Under the pieces are notes generated by a model. The model was not told the DNA's origin. It did not search any database and saw only the letters and a list, made by a program, of their open reading frames with translations. A DNA stretch of 64,000 nt from Methylopila turkensis (GTDB lineage Bacteria > Pseudomonadota > Alphaproteobacteria > Rhizobiales > Methylopilaceae), in contig NZ_BSFL01000001.1 of the NCBI RefSeq assembly GCF_027922325.1, positions 613,609-677,608 of the forward strand. The letters run 5' to 3'. Each line of letters starts with the position of its first letter. Position 1 is the stretch's first letter. Positions 10,741 to 20,096 of this stretch are shown piece by piece. A program made the translations under genes and the position numbers.

Positions 10741-11490
10741 ATGCGCGCCCTCGCCCTCGCCGCCGCCCTCGCCCTGTTCGCCAGCGATCCCCTCGCCGCA
10801 GCGGGGCTGGAGGCCGCGACCGTCGCGGTCCAGACCGTGACGCCTGTCGGCGACGGCCGCGCCCGCATCTCGGACTGCGCCGGCGTGCTGATCGAGCCCG
10901 ACGTGGTGCTGACCGCCGGCCATTGCCTCGACGCGGCGTCCGGGCCGGCGCAGGTCGCCGTCTTCGCCTATGACGGCCGCCGCGCGGTTCCGCCGCACCT
11001 CCCCGTGCTGCGGTTCGCCCGCCATCCCGGCCATGTGATCGGCTGGCGCGAGCGTCCCGGCGAGCCGGAGACGCGCCAGCGCGAGATCGCGGCCGACCTC
11101 GCGCTTCTGAAGCTCGCGCGGCCCGTGGCCGGCGCGACGCCGGCCTCCTTGAGCGGGAACGTGGAGGCCGCCGCCGCGGCGACGTCCGCGATGACGGGCG
11201 TCGGCCGGTCGGGTCCCGACGCCGGCGCGCGCTCCGGCGCGCTCAAGAGCTTCCGTCCTAGCGCCGTCCGGTTCTCGACCGGCTCCGGCGCCCGCGTCGC
11301 CTTCGCGTCCGTCGACCGCCCGGCCTGCGGCGGCGACAGCGGCGGGGCGGTCGCGGCCCGCGACGGCGCGGTCTGGGGCGTGGTCTCCGCCATCCTGCGC
11401 CCGCGCGGCGGCTGCGGCGGGCGGATCGCGATCGCGCCGGTCGATCCCGCGTCGGACGGCTTCCGCCGCATGCGCCGCGCGCTCGACTGA
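10741..11490 (+). CDS. Secreted trypsin-like serine protease (family S1)
   Basis: 249 residues from MRALALAAALALFASDPLAA, a clear signal peptide; the frame is open further upstream but without secretion features. The catalytic triad is complete: His61 in TAGHC, Asp119 in ADLALLKL and Ser200 in CGGDSGGAV. The protein should act in the periplasm or outside. It is a paralogue of the next gene (same TPxG...GVLIExxxVLTAGHC block). Both stand between tolQ and ybgC on the opposite strand. Substrate unknown. Confidence 0.88.
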   Translation: MRALALAAALALFASDPLAAAGLEAATVAVQTVTPVGDGRARISDCAGVLIEPDVVLTAGHCLDAASGPAQVAVFAYDGRRAVPPHLPVLRFARHPGHVIGWRERPGEPETRQREIAADLALLKLARPVAGATPASLSGNVEAAAAATSAMTGVGRSGPDAGARSGALKSFRPSAVRFSTGSGARVAFASVDRPACGGDSGGAVAARDGAVWGVVSAILRPRGGCGGRIAIAPVDPASDGFRRMRRALD

Positions 11491-11521
11491 GATCAGCGGC
11501 CCTTCCCTCTGCTTCTTCGTC

Positions 11522-11602
11522 ATGGTCCGGCTTGACCGGACCATCCATCCCTGAAACGGCGCGTCCGCGCCGGAGATGGGTCCTCCGGTCAAGCCGGAGG
11601 AC
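11522..11602. repeat. Pair of REP-like hairpins shared with the metH spacer
   Basis: ATGGTCCGG-cttga-CCGGACCAT (11522-11544) and GTCCTCCGG-tcaag-CCGGAGGAC (11580-11602) are both perfect 9-bp palindromes with 5-base loops. They are the two inner units of the cluster at 1778-1857 in reverse order. They sit between the two paralogous protease genes. Confidence 0.75.
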
Positions 11603-11782
11603 GACGCCGAGGATCAAGACCCAAAGGCGTCCGGTCAGCCGGTTGTCGCTCGACGGACACATCTGCCTGCCGGCTGCCGAAATCACGGCGACTGGAACGG
11701 ACGTTTGACCTTCCGCATGCCATGGTGCGGCTTGAAACCCGACCCTTTCCGCGCCGCGCCGGCGCCCGACCGGATCTCCTGC

Positions 11783-12565
11783 ATGCGCCTTTTCGTGTTT
11801 TGCGTTCTCGCCGCTGCGGGCGCCGCCGTCCTCGCGCCGCAGCCGGCTCTGGCGCTGTCCGGCGGCTCCCCCGCCCCCGCGGGCGACCGGCTGACGCGGG
11901 CGACGGTGTTCATCACCAGCCTCACGCCCATGGGCCGCTCGCGGGCGCAGGTCGGCAACTGCACCGGCGTGCTGATCGAGCGCAATCTCGTGCTGACGGC
12001 GGGCCATTGCCTCGCCGACCTCGGCGGCCCGAGCGTGGTGGTGGCGCAGTTCTTCGAGGGCGACGGGCGACCGGGACCGATGGTGCAGGTCGCCGCGGGC
12101 GCGATGCACCCCGACTTCCAGGGCCGCGGCGACGCCGACAACCCGCGTCCCGAACTGCTGGGCGCCGACCTCGCGATCCTGAAGCTCGCCCGGCCCGCGC
12201 CGCGCGACCGCCGGCCGATCCGGATCGCGGCGCAGCCGCTGAAGGCCGCGAAGACCCGCTCGGTGCTGGCCGGCGCCGGGCTCAGCGATCCGTCGGACGA
12301 GGGCTCGAGCGGCGAGCTCCGCCTCGCCAACGTCTCCGCCGAGGTCGTCACCGACGGGCCGACGGCGGTCGCGTTCGGGGTCTCCGGCGGCGCGGTGTGC
12401 CGCGGCGACAGCGGCGGGCCGGTGATGGGCCAGGGCGGCGTCTGGGGCGTGGTGATCGCGATCGTACGGCGTCGCAACCTCTGCAACTCGACCATCTTCA
12501 TGGCCGTGCTGGACCCGAAGTCGCGCGGCTTCCGCAACATGCTGTCGCGCGCCCGCAAGGGCTGA
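11783..12565 (+). CDS. Secreted trypsin-like serine protease (family S1), second copy
   Basis: 260 residues from MRLFVFCVLAAAGAAVLAPQ, a signal peptide; upstream in-frame ATGs (for example 11719, which adds 21 residues) are possible but would hide it. The triad is His75 (TAGHC), Asp129 (ADLAILKL) and Ser210 (CRGDSGGPV). The sequence parallels the previous gene over its whole length, so the pair arose by duplication. The gene ends two bases before the convergent ybgC stop. The role in the envelope is unknown. Confidence 0.88.
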   Translation: MRLFVFCVLAAAGAAVLAPQPALALSGGSPAPAGDRLTRATVFITSLTPMGRSRAQVGNCTGVLIERNLVLTAGHCLADLGGPSVVVAQFFEGDGRPGPMVQVAAGAMHPDFQGRGDADNPRPELLGADLAILKLARPAPRDRRPIRIAAQPLKAAKTRSVLAGAGLSDPSDEGSSGELRLANVSAEVVTDGPTAVAFGVSGGAVCRGDSGGPVMGQGGVWGVVIAIVRRRNLCNSTIFMAVLDPKSRGFRNMLSRARKG

Positions 12566-12567
12566 CG

Positions 12568-13008
12568 CTACTCCGTGCGCGCCATCTGCTCGCGCATCGC
12601 GAGCGGCATCCGCACCGGGCGACCGTCGCGGACATAGGCGCAGACGGCGAGGCCGGTCACCAGCGTCTCGCCGTCGCGCGTGACCGACTGGCCGAGCGTC
12701 AGCGACGCCTGCTTGACCTCGTGCACCCAGGTGGTGACGGCGACGACGTCGTCCATGCGCGCAGGTCTGAGGTAATCGACCGTCATGCGGCGCACGACGA
12801 AGCCCTCGCGCTCCGTCTCCCACAGCACGCGGTGGTCGAAGCCGATCGCACGCAGGATCTCGGTGCGGCCGCGCTCCATGTAGCGCAGGTAGTTGGCGTG
12901 GTAGACGGCGCCCGAGAAGTCGGTGTCCTCGTAATAGATGCGCAGCGTGAGCACGTGGCGCACGCCGTCGAGGCGACCTCCGACGCCGTCTTCGAGATTT
13001 GCCGTCAT
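12568..13008 (-). CDS. ybgC: YbgC-type acyl-CoA thioesterase (4HBT hot-dog fold)
   Basis: 146 residues with the hot-dog thioesterase signature [26 protein letters not shown], including the catalytic Asp of the DxxGxVYHxxY motif. YbgC hydrolyses acyl-CoA or acyl-ACP thioesters and is linked with phospholipid synthesis and the Tol system. Its ATG overlaps the ruvB stop (ATGA), so it is translated with ruvB. It normally precedes tolQ directly; here 2.1 kb with two inserted genes separate them. Confidence 0.92.
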   Translation of the reverse strand: MTANLEDGVGGRLDGVRHVLTLRIYYEDTDFSGAVYHANYLRYMERGRTEILRAIGFDHRVLWETEREGFVVRRMTVDYLRPARMDDVVAVTTWVHEVKQASLTLGQSVTRDGETLVTGLAVCAYVRDGRPVRMPLAMREQMARTE

Positions 13009-14048
13009 CGCTCCTCGTCGAGATCGAACAGCGGCGCCTGGGCGGGCGCGGCCGGCGCGGCGAGCCCGAGATGCCGGAACGCGTTCGCGGTCAGCATGCG
13101 GCCCCGCGGCGTCCGCTGTATGAAGCCTTGCTGGATGAGATACGGCTCGATGATCTCCTCGACCGCGTCGCGCGGCTCCGACAGCGCCGCGGCGATCGTC
13201 TCCACGCCGACCGGGCCGCCGCCGTAGTTGGTCGCGATCGTGGAGAGGTAGCGGCGGTCCATGGCGTCGAGCCCGAGATCGTCGACGTCGAGCAAGCGGA
13301 GCGCGCGGTCGGCGCTCTCGCGCGACACTGTCGCCTCGCCGGACACGGAGGCGAAGTCGCGCACCCGCCGGAGCAGGCGGCCGGCGATGCGGGGCGTGCC
13401 GCGCGAGCGCCGCGCGATCTCGCGCGCGCCCTCCGGGCTCATGGCGACGCCGAGCACCCGCGCGCCGCGCCGCACGATCAGCTCCAGCTCGTCGATCTCG
13501 TAGAAGTTGAGCCGCAGCGGTATGCCGAACCGGTCGCGCAGGGGGGTGGTCAGCAGGCCCGCGCGGGTGGTCGCGCCGACCAGCGTGAACTTCGACAGGT
13601 CGATGCGCACCGAGCGCGCCGCCGGCCCCTCGCCGATGATCAGGTCGAGCTGAAAATCCTCCATCGCGGGGTAGAGGATCTCCTCCACCGCCGGATTGAG
13701 CCGGTGGATCTCGTCGATGAACAGCACGTCGCGTTCTTCGAGATTGGTCAGCAGCGCCGCGAGGTCGCCGGCCTTGGCGATCACCGGGCCGGAGGTGGCG
13801 CGGAAGCCGACGCCGAGCTCGCGCGCCACGATCTGCGCGAGCGTGGTCTTGCCGAGGCCGGGGGGCCCTGCGAACAGCACGTGGTCCAGCGCCTCGCCGC
13901 GCGCCTTGGCGGCCTGGATGAACACCGACAGGTTCTCGCGGGCCTGCCGCTGGCCGGTGAAGTCGGCGAGCGTCTGCGGACGGATCGACGCGTCGAGGGC
14001 GTCGTCGTCGCGAAGATGGGCGTCGCGGACGGGGCTTTGCGAGGTCAT
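13005..14048 (-). CDS. ruvB: Holliday junction branch migration helicase RuvB
   Basis: 347 residues. This start gives the usual family length; an in-frame ATG 45 bases upstream exists but is less likely. AAA+ ATPase with Walker [10 protein letters not shown] (residues 61-69), Walker [10 protein letters not shown], sensor [16 protein letters not shown], and a C-terminal winged helix ([15 protein letters not shown]). RuvB hexamers pump DNA through the RuvA-held Holliday junction. Although in the same direction as ruvA, it is separated from it by a gene on the opposite strand (14148-15230), so it probably has its own promoter. Confidence 0.97.
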   Translation of the reverse strand: MTSQSPVRDAHLRDDDALDASIRPQTLADFTGQRQARENLSVFIQAAKARGEALDHVLFAGPPGLGKTTLAQIVARELGVGFRATSGPVIAKAGDLAALLTNLEERDVLFIDEIHRLNPAVEEILYPAMEDFQLDLIIGEGPAARSVRIDLSKFTLVGATTRAGLLTTPLRDRFGIPLRLNFYEIDELELIVRRGARVLGVAMSPEGAREIARRSRGTPRIAGRLLRRVRDFASVSGEATVSRESADRALRLLDVDDLGLDAMDRRYLSTIATNYGGGPVGVETIAAALSEPRDAVEEIIEPYLIQQGFIQRTPRGRMLTANAFRHLGLAAPAAPAQAPLFDLDEER

Positions 14049-14147
14049 GCGGCCGATCGGTGCGAAACAGTCGCTTTCGTGATACGGCATCGGCCCGGTC
14101 CGCGAAACCGCCTGCCCACGCGGCGGCTCCGCGCGGGGGAGGACGGC

Positions 14148-15230
14148 TTGCGCATCTGCCATCTCCATGTCGGCACGCCGAAGACCGGCTCCACGACGAT
14201 CCAGGGCTTCCTGCAGGAGCGGCGCGAGGTCATCGAGGCGCGCGGGCTCGGGCTGCCGACCTTCCCGCCGCGCACCGTCGCGATGACGGGCCGCCAGCTC
14301 GCCCGCCATCTGCCGCTGGAGCAGGACCCCGCCGCCCCCGTCACGAGTTCGTGGCGCTGGCTCGGACGGCATCTTGCGGCGGCGGACGGCGACCTGCTGA
14401 TCACTCGCGAATCGCTCAGCACCGATTTCGCCAAGGCCGAGCGCTTCGCCTTCGCGCGCGCCTTCTTCGCGCGCCGCGGCGTCCGCCTGCACATCATCGG
14501 CTACGTTCGCGACACGCCCGACCGCATCAACGCCACCTACACCCAGCACGCCAAGCGCCTGCGGCTGACGCGCTCCTTCAACCGCTGGATCGCCTCGGCC
14601 TCGCCTGAGCAGAACCCGAACTTCTCGCCCTGGCGCGTGTTCCGCCACATGATCGAGGCCGACGACGTCGACCTGACGCTGAAGAGCTTCGAGGCGGTGA
14701 AGGGGCGGCTCGTCGAGGATTTTCTTGAAACCGTCGGCCGCGGCGACGTCGACGCGCGCGGGTTCGACGACCGGCCCTACCGCAACGCCTCGCCGGGGCC
14801 GAAGGCGATCGAGGCGGCGCTCACGATCCGCCGGCGGCTGAACGACCGCGGCTTCGATCCGAAGGCGCTGATGGGCTACTCCATGGCGTTCGAAGCCGCC
14901 CTCGCCGAACGCGGCTGGAACGAGGCTGCGTTCTTCGGACCGACGCCCGCGCTCGCGGCCCAGCTTTCCGCGCGCTACGCCGAGGAGAACGACCGTTTCG
15001 CGCTCGCCGTCTGGGGCCGCCCCTGGAGCGAACGCGTCGCCGCGATCGACCGGCGGCGCAACGTGTTCGACCCGAAGCGCGCCAGCGCGCGCGACCTCGC
15101 CGACATCGACGATCTCGCGCGCGACGCGATCGCCCGCGGCGCCGCCGCCCTGCGGCCGGTCAGCCGGGCGCTCGCGGTCTTCGCGCGCCTCCGCCGCCGA
15201 CTCGCCGGCGTCAGCCCGCGAGCTGCCTGA
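14148..15230 (+). CDS. Sulfotransferase-like P-loop protein
   Basis: 360 residues from a TTG start that is preceded five bases earlier by a strong GGGGGAGGA ribosome site; no ATG fits the domain start. The N terminus [14 protein letters not shown] (residues 6-19) is the phosphosulfate-binding loop of sulfotransferases and related P-loop proteins of polysaccharide loci. A later stretch [18 protein letters not shown] resembles the 3'-phosphate-binding strand with its Arg. The acceptor is unknown, probably a surface glycan. The gene lies between ruvA and ruvB on the other strand, and its 3' end overlaps the ruvA 3' end by 20 bases, which suggests a later insertion. Confidence 0.72.
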   Translation: MRICHLHVGTPKTGSTTIQGFLQERREVIEARGLGLPTFPPRTVAMTGRQLARHLPLEQDPAAPVTSSWRWLGRHLAAADGDLLITRESLSTDFAKAERFAFARAFFARRGVRLHIIGYVRDTPDRINATYTQHAKRLRLTRSFNRWIASASPEQNPNFSPWRVFRHMIEADDVDLTLKSFEAVKGRLVEDFLETVGRGDVDARGFDDRPYRNASPGPKAIEAALTIRRRLNDRGFDPKALMGYSMAFEAALAERGWNEAAFFGPTPALAAQLSARYAEENDRFALAVWGRPWSERVAAIDRRRNVFDPKRASARDLADIDDLARDAIARGAAALRPVSRALAVFARLRRRLAGVSPRAA

Positions 15231-15834
15231 GGCCCGCCCGGATCAACTGCTCGGTGGTGGCGCCTTCGCCCGCGGACTGCATGGCGGCGGCGACCGCGGC
15301 GCTCGCCTGCGGCGCGGCGTAGCCGAGATTGACCAGCGCCGAGACCGCGTCCCGCGCCGGCTGCGGACCGCGCTTCGCGTCCCCGCCATCGCCCGCCGCC
15401 AGCCGCCCGAGATTGGGGTCGACGTCGGCGAACAGCGGCGCGCGGTCCTTGAGCTCGGCCGCGATGCGCGCCGCGACCTTCGGGCCGACGCCCGGCGCGC
15501 GGGCGATCGCCGCCTTGTCCTGCAACGCGATCGCGGTCGCGAGCTCCGGCGCGTCGAGCACAGACAGCACGCCGAGCGCGACCTTGGTTCCGACCCCCTG
15601 CACGGTGTTCAACAGCCGGAACCACTCCCGCTCCAGGTCGGCCATGAAGCCGAAGAGCTGGATGCGATCCTCCCGCACATGGGTCTCGATCGACAGCCGG
15701 GCGATCTCGCCGGCCTTGGGCAGCCGCCCGAGCGTGCGGGCGGAGCAATGCACGACATAGCCGACGCCGCCGACGTCGATGATCGCCCAGTCGGTCCCGA
15801 CCGAATCCACCTTGCCCGTCAGCTTGCCGATCAT
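15211..15834 (-). CDS. ruvA: Holliday junction DNA-binding protein RuvA
   Basis: 207 residues, with OB domain [26 protein letters not shown], two helix-hairpin-helix segments ([18 protein letters not shown] and [16 protein letters not shown]) and a small C-terminal domain that contacts RuvB. It binds four-way junctions as a tetramer. Its start overlaps the ruvC stop (ATGA). Its 3' end overlaps that of the sulfotransferase-like gene by 20 bases on the other strand. Confidence 0.96.
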   Translation of the reverse strand: MIGKLTGKVDSVGTDWAIIDVGGVGYVVHCSARTLGRLPKAGEIARLSIETHVREDRIQLFGFMADLEREWFRLLNTVQGVGTKVALGVLSVLDAPELATAIALQDKAAIARAPGVGPKVAARIAAELKDRAPLFADVDPNLGRLAAGDGGDAKRGPQPARDAVSALVNLGYAAPQASAAVAAAMQSAGEGATTEQLIRAGLRQLAG

Positions 15835-16352
15835 GCGGTCATCCTCGTCGCGGCGGCGATGCGGGCGCGCGCCCCGCGATGCTGGGCGTGGCAGATCGCG
15901 ACCGCGAGCGCGTCGGCGGCGTCGGCGCTCTTGAACGTCGCCTTCGGCAGCAGCACGCCGATCATGGCCTGGATCTGGCGCTTCTCCGCGTGGCCGGCGC
16001 CGACCACCGTCTTCTTCACGAGGTTCGGCGCGTACTCCGCAACCGTAAGCCCCGCGAGCGCCGGCACGAGCATCGCCACGCCCCGAGCCTGGCCGAGCTT
16101 CAGCGTGGCGGACGGGTTGTTGTTGACGAAGGTTTCCTCGACCGCCGCCTCATGCGGCGCATGCCCCGCGAGCACCGCGCACAGGCCGGCGTGGATCGCC
16201 GCGAGCCGCTCCGCGAGGCTGAGCGCGTCGTCCGGGACGATGACGCCGGACGCCACGAAGGACAGCCGGCTGCCGTCAGCCTCGATGATCCCCCAGCCGG
16301 TGCGGCGGAGGCCCGGATCGACGCCGAGGATGCGAATCGCGGACAGGCTCAT
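15831..16352 (-). CDS. ruvC: Holliday junction resolvase RuvC
   Basis: 173 residues with RNase-H fold endonuclease motifs: the first acidic residue in [16 protein letters not shown], Glu in [23 protein letters not shown], and the terminal acidic pair in [16 protein letters not shown]. RuvC cuts junctions symmetrically. It is the first gene of the ruvC-ruvA pair (ATGA overlap). Length and motifs are standard. Confidence 0.96.
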   Translation of the reverse strand: MSLSAIRILGVDPGLRRTGWGIIEADGSRLSFVASGVIVPDDALSLAERLAAIHAGLCAVLAGHAPHEAAVEETFVNNNPSATLKLGQARGVAMLVPALAGLTVAEYAPNLVKKTVVGAGHAEKRQIQAMIGVLLPKATFKSADAADALAVAICHAQHRGARARIAAATRMTA

Positions 16353-16461
16353 GCTTCCGATGTAGCGGGAGAAGGTTACCGGAACACAAGCGGAACGTCG
16401 CGGCGCGGCGCGGGCGGCCGCCGATCTTGTTCGGAAATCGCCTCGGCGCCGCGCGGCCTAG

Positions 16462-16552
16462 CGTCATGCCCGCCGAAGGCGGGTATCCACGACGTCCTTG
16501 TGCGTGAAGCCCCACGATCCAAGTCGTGGATGCCCGCGAAGGCGGGCCTGAC
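16462..16552. repeat. Inverted palindromic repeat, second family
   Basis: GTCATGCCCGCC-gaa-GGCGGG...CCACGAC (16462-16492) is answered by GTCGTGG-ATGCCCGC-gaa-GGCGGGC-CTGAC (16523-16552). Each arm is itself a hairpin, and the two arms together form a large inverted repeat. Close relatives lie at 51265-51355 and 63758-63847. It sits between the D,D-carboxypeptidase 3' end and the ruvC 5' end. Confidence 0.75.
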
Positions 16553-16593
16553 GACCTCGCCTGCGGGCGACGCAAACTTTCCGGACCCAGCGC

Positions 16594-17967
16594 TCAGAAG
16601 GCCGACTTGCCCGCCGGCGGCTGCGCGTTGCGGTAGACCGAGCCCGGCGTCGGGGTCGGCCCGTTCGAGGCCGCGGTGGGGCCGGCGCCCAGCGTCTTCC
16701 GCGGCGGCGTCTTGGGGTCGAGCTCGATCTTGACCCGGCCCTTCTTCTCCGCCTCGGCGGCCTTGGTCGCCTTCGTCGATTTGGCGGCGGGCTTCTTCGC
16801 AGGCTTGTCGGCCTTGAGCGACTTCACCTTGGCGCTTCCGGGCTTGACCGCGGCGCCGGGCACCACCGACGACGAGGCGGCGGCGTTCGGGGCGTAGGCG
16901 GTCGGCGCGTCCTCGTCGACGCCGCTCGGCTTGGCGGCGGTCGCCGGCGCGTTCGGAGCCGGCGTGGCGTAGACCATCACAGGGTTCACCTGAGTCTTGG
17001 ACATCAGGATCGGCCGCCACGGATGGCCGTTCGGATCGTACTTGCGCGCGGCGCGGAACTTGGCGGTCGACTTGCCGCACATCTCCTCGCGCAGGTCGAT
17101 CGGGAAGGCCGGCGCGATCGTGGGCAGGGTCGCGAGCGTGCCGACGGCCGAGCGGGCGGCGAACCCGCGCTCGAAGGCGTCGATCGCGGTCTCGGAACGC
17201 TCCAGCGGCGTCGGCGAGCCCAGCACGACCGTCACCAGCCGGCGCCCGCCGCGGCTCGCGGTCGCCACCACGTTGAAGCCGGACGAGCAGACGTAGCCGG
17301 TCTTCATGCCGTCCGCGCCGGGATAGCGGCCGATCAGCCCGTTGTGGTTGCGCATGACGCGGCCGCCGATCTGGATCGCGTCGAGCGAGAACAGGTCGCC
17401 GCGGTCCGGGAAGTTGCGGTAGAGCGCGGTCGCGAGCACCGCCATGTCGCGCGCGGTCGTGCGCTGCAGGTCCGGGCCCGGCCGCACCGGCAGGCCGTTG
17501 GGATTGACGAAATTGGTGTTGGTCATGCCGATCTGGACGGCGGTGCGGTTCATCTCCGCGACGAAGGCCTCGACGCTGCCCGAAACGCCTTCGGCGAGCA
17601 GGAAGGCGATGTCGTTCGCGGACTGCACCATCAGCATTTTGAGCGCGTCGTCGACCGTCACGGTCTGGCCGACCTGAAAACCCATCTTGCTGGGCGGCTC
17701 GGCCTGCGCGCGGGCGGTGTAGACGAGCGGCGTCGAAGCTGAGAGCCGGCCGTTCTTGATCGCCTGCAGCACCACGAAGGTGGTCATCAGCTTGGTGAGC
17801 GACGCCGGATACCAGGGCGTGGTGGCGTCCTGCGCCTCGAGCACCTGGCCCGTCGCGATGTCGGCGACGAGCAGAGGCTTGGCGAAGGCCGGGGCGGCGG
17901 CGATCGAAAGGACCGCGGCGAAACAAACCAGCGCGCGGCGGCGGATCGAATGAAGCATGGGCGCCAT
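16594..17967 (-). CDS. D-alanyl-D-alanine carboxypeptidase (DacA/PBP5-like, family S11)
   Basis: 457 residues from MAPMLHSIRRRALVCFAAVL, a signal peptide; further upstream the frame is open but not export-like. The penicillin-binding motifs are all there: S56-LT-K59, S116-A-N118 and K222-T-G224. The enzyme trims the terminal D-Ala from peptidoglycan stem peptides in the periplasm. After the catalytic domain comes a roughly 150-residue Pro/Ala/Lys-rich tail (DKPAKKPAAKSTKATKAAEA) without clear structure. Such a tail occurs in rhizobial homologues and may bind the wall or anionic polymers. Confidence 0.92.
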   Translation of the reverse strand: MAPMLHSIRRRALVCFAAVLSIAAAPAFAKPLLVADIATGQVLEAQDATTPWYPASLTKLMTTFVVLQAIKNGRLSASTPLVYTARAQAEPPSKMGFQVGQTVTVDDALKMLMVQSANDIAFLLAEGVSGSVEAFVAEMNRTAVQIGMTNTNFVNPNGLPVRPGPDLQRTTARDMAVLATALYRNFPDRGDLFSLDAIQIGGRVMRNHNGLIGRYPGADGMKTGYVCSSGFNVVATASRGGRRLVTVVLGSPTPLERSETAIDAFERGFAARSAVGTLATLPTIAPAFPIDLREEMCGKSTAKFRAARKYDPNGHPWRPILMSKTQVNPVMVYATPAPNAPATAAKPSGVDEDAPTAYAPNAAASSSVVPGAAVKPGSAKVKSLKADKPAKKPAAKSTKATKAAEAEKKGRVKIELDPKTPPRKTLGAGPTAASNGPTPTPGSVYRNAQPPAGKSAF

Positions 17968-18085
17968 CGTACTCGTGATGCGTCTGTGGGAGGCGGCCCC
18001 GACGGCGCCGTCCCCCGACGCGCACGGCGCATGACAGCCTGCCGATCTCACCTGACGTTGTACCTGCGTAGTGCCCGGATGCCAA

Positions 18086-19879
18086 TCACGCAGGGGTCAC
18101 GACGGCGTCGGAGCCGGGCTTCGCGCGCTCGGCGGCCTGCGCCAGCGCCTGCGCCGCGACGAGCTTCGCGAACGGGCCGCCGGCGCTGGCGAGCGCCTCG
18201 AACGAGCCGCGCTCGACGATGCGTCCGCGCTCGAACACCAGCACGAGGTCGGCGCTGCGCACGGTCGCGAGCCGGTGGGCGATCACCAGCGTGGTGCGCC
18301 CGGCACGCGCGGCGTCGAGCGCCGCCTGCACCTTCGCCTCGGTGCCGGCGTCGAGCGCGCTCGTCGCCTCGTCCAGCACGAGGATCGGCGGGTCCTTGAG
18401 CAGCGCGCGCGCGATCGCGAGCCGCTGGCGCTCGCCGCCCGAGAGCGATGCCCCGCGCTCTCCAAGCGGCGTGGCGAAGCCGTCCGGCAGGCGGCGCACC
18501 ACGTCGAGCACCTGCGCCTTCTCGCAGGCCGCCTCGAGCTCGGCGTCGGAGGCGTCTACACGACCGACACGGAGGTTCTCCGCGATCGTGCGCGCGAACA
18601 GCATCGGCTCCTGGAACACCACGCCGACGTTGCGCCGCAGCCCGTCGAGCGTCATGGCGCGGATGTCGGTCCCGTCGATCGTCACCCGCCCCGCCTGCGG
18701 GTCGAAGGCGCGGTGCAGCAGCGCGAGCGTGGTCGACTTGCCCGAACCGGTGGCCCCGACCAGCGCGACGGTCATGCCCGGCCGGGCGCGGAAGGAGACG
18801 TCGGACAGCGTGGGCCGGCCGGCCTCGTAGGCGAAGGACACGTCCTCGAACGCCACGTCGCCCGAGAGCCGGCCGGGGTCGCGGGCGTCGGGCGCGTCGG
18901 CCACGTCCGGCGCCGTGTCCAGCAGCGCCAGCAGTTCGCCGATCTTGGGCGCGTTCATCAGCAGCATGTTGACGAGCGTCACCGCCTCGCCGAGCCGGCC
19001 GATGACGAGGGTCGCGAGCGCCGCGAAGGCCACGATGTCGCCGACGCTCGCGAGCCCCTGCGCGTTGAGGGCTGCGCCGGCGAGCACGACGCCGAGCACG
19101 GTGAGCGTGCCCGCGGCTGGCGTCGCCGCCGCCGCATAGGCCCACCAGGACAGCACCGGCATCTGCGCGTCGAGCAGCCGCTGCATCACGCCGCCGAGAT
19201 AGGACATCTCGCCCCGGATGCGCGCGAAGCTCTGCACCACCGCGACGTTGCCGACGGCGTCCGCGGCGTGCTGGGCGAGGTCGGAATGGTAGGCCTCGAC
19301 GTTCTCCTGCCGGCTCTGCGTCTTGCGCAGCAGCAGCGTGATCGCGATCCCGAACAGGATTACGAGCGCGATCAGGATGGCGCCGAGCCAGGGGTTGAGC
19401 ATAAGGCTCGCCGGCAGCAGCGCGACGAGGCCGATCAGCGTCGCGCAGCCGGAGCGGAAGAACAGCAGCCAGACGTCGGCGAGCGCGTTCGCGCCTTGCG
19501 TGAGCGCTTTCACGATGCGGCCGGAATGGGTGCGGCGGTGGTAGCTGAGCGGCAGCGACAGCGCGTGGCCGAAGACCTCCGTCATCACCACGAGCCGGCG
19601 GCGGTGGGCGAGCCGGTCGGCGTTCAGCCCGACCACGACGCGCCCGGCGATGGCGGCGAGCGCGATCAGCGCCCAGGCCGCCGCGAGCGTCGGCAGTTCG
19701 CCGGCCCGGCCGCCGGCCAGGCTGTCGATGATGCGCCCGAACAGCACCGGCTCCGCGAAGGCCGCGAGCGCGAGCGCGGCGTTTCCGGCCGCAAGCGCGA
19801 CGCCGAGCCGCCGCTCCTCGCCGAGCAGCGCGAACGCCCGCCGGTAGACGGCGAACACGCCCGTCGCGGAAGTCTTCAC
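18086..19879 (-). CDS. ndvA: Cyclic beta-1,2-glucan ABC exporter (NdvA/ChvA)
   Basis: 597 residues from a GTG start; the upstream ATG frame stops. It is a half-size ABC exporter with six membrane helices (residues 1-330: AEPVLFGRIIDSLAGG, LSWWAYAAAATPAAGTLTVLG) and a nucleotide-binding domain with Walker A LVGATGSGKSTT, signature LSGGERQRLAIARALLKDPPILVLDEATS and a switch His. The N-terminal sequence and the SWWA segment match the NdvA/ChvA group, which exports cyclic beta-1,2-glucan to the periplasm for osmotic adaptation and host interaction. The glucan synthase (ndvB/chvB) is not in the window. The start faces the podJ-like gene across a CtrA-box-rich spacer. Confidence 0.82.
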   Translation of the reverse strand: MKTSATGVFAVYRRAFALLGEERRLGVALAAGNAALALAAFAEPVLFGRIIDSLAGGRAGELPTLAAAWALIALAAIAGRVVVGLNADRLAHRRRLVVMTEVFGHALSLPLSYHRRTHSGRIVKALTQGANALADVWLLFFRSGCATLIGLVALLPASLMLNPWLGAILIALVILFGIAITLLLRKTQSRQENVEAYHSDLAQHAADAVGNVAVVQSFARIRGEMSYLGGVMQRLLDAQMPVLSWWAYAAAATPAAGTLTVLGVVLAGAALNAQGLASVGDIVAFAALATLVIGRLGEAVTLVNMLLMNAPKIGELLALLDTAPDVADAPDARDPGRLSGDVAFEDVSFAYEAGRPTLSDVSFRARPGMTVALVGATGSGKSTTLALLHRAFDPQAGRVTIDGTDIRAMTLDGLRRNVGVVFQEPMLFARTIAENLRVGRVDASDAELEAACEKAQVLDVVRRLPDGFATPLGERGASLSGGERQRLAIARALLKDPPILVLDEATSALDAGTEAKVQAALDAARAGRTTLVIAHRLATVRSADLVLVFERGRIVERGSFEALASAGGPFAKLVAAQALAQAAERAKPGSDAVVTPA

Positions 19880-19958
19880 GCCGGCGTCCGCCGTTTGCGC
19901 GTTACGGGAGCCGCCGTCATCCGTTCAGCCTATGGTTTCGGCGTCAGCCGCGAGCGCG

Positions 19959-20009
19959 TTAACCGCGAAGTTAACGGGTTGTTTACCCTATCCGTTAACA
20001 TTGCGTTAG
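19959..20009. promoter_or_regulatory. Cluster of CtrA-like TTAA boxes
   Basis: Four GTTAA-type half-sites lie in 51 bases of the ndvA/podJ spacer. TTAA-N7-TTAG (19995-20009) and TTAA-N7-TTTA (19971-19985) fit the CtrA consensus TTAA-N7-TTAA closely. A further TTAA at 19959 is eight bases from the second. In Caulobacter and rhizobia polarity genes such as podJ are under CtrA/GcrA cell-cycle control. Confidence 0.5.
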
Positions 20010-20096
20010 GCGGCGCATTAACGCGTCGTCCACGAGCCTCCAGCACGCCGCGGCGCCGGACCGCGACGGGACGGGGGGCCGCCTCGGGGTGGTGCG

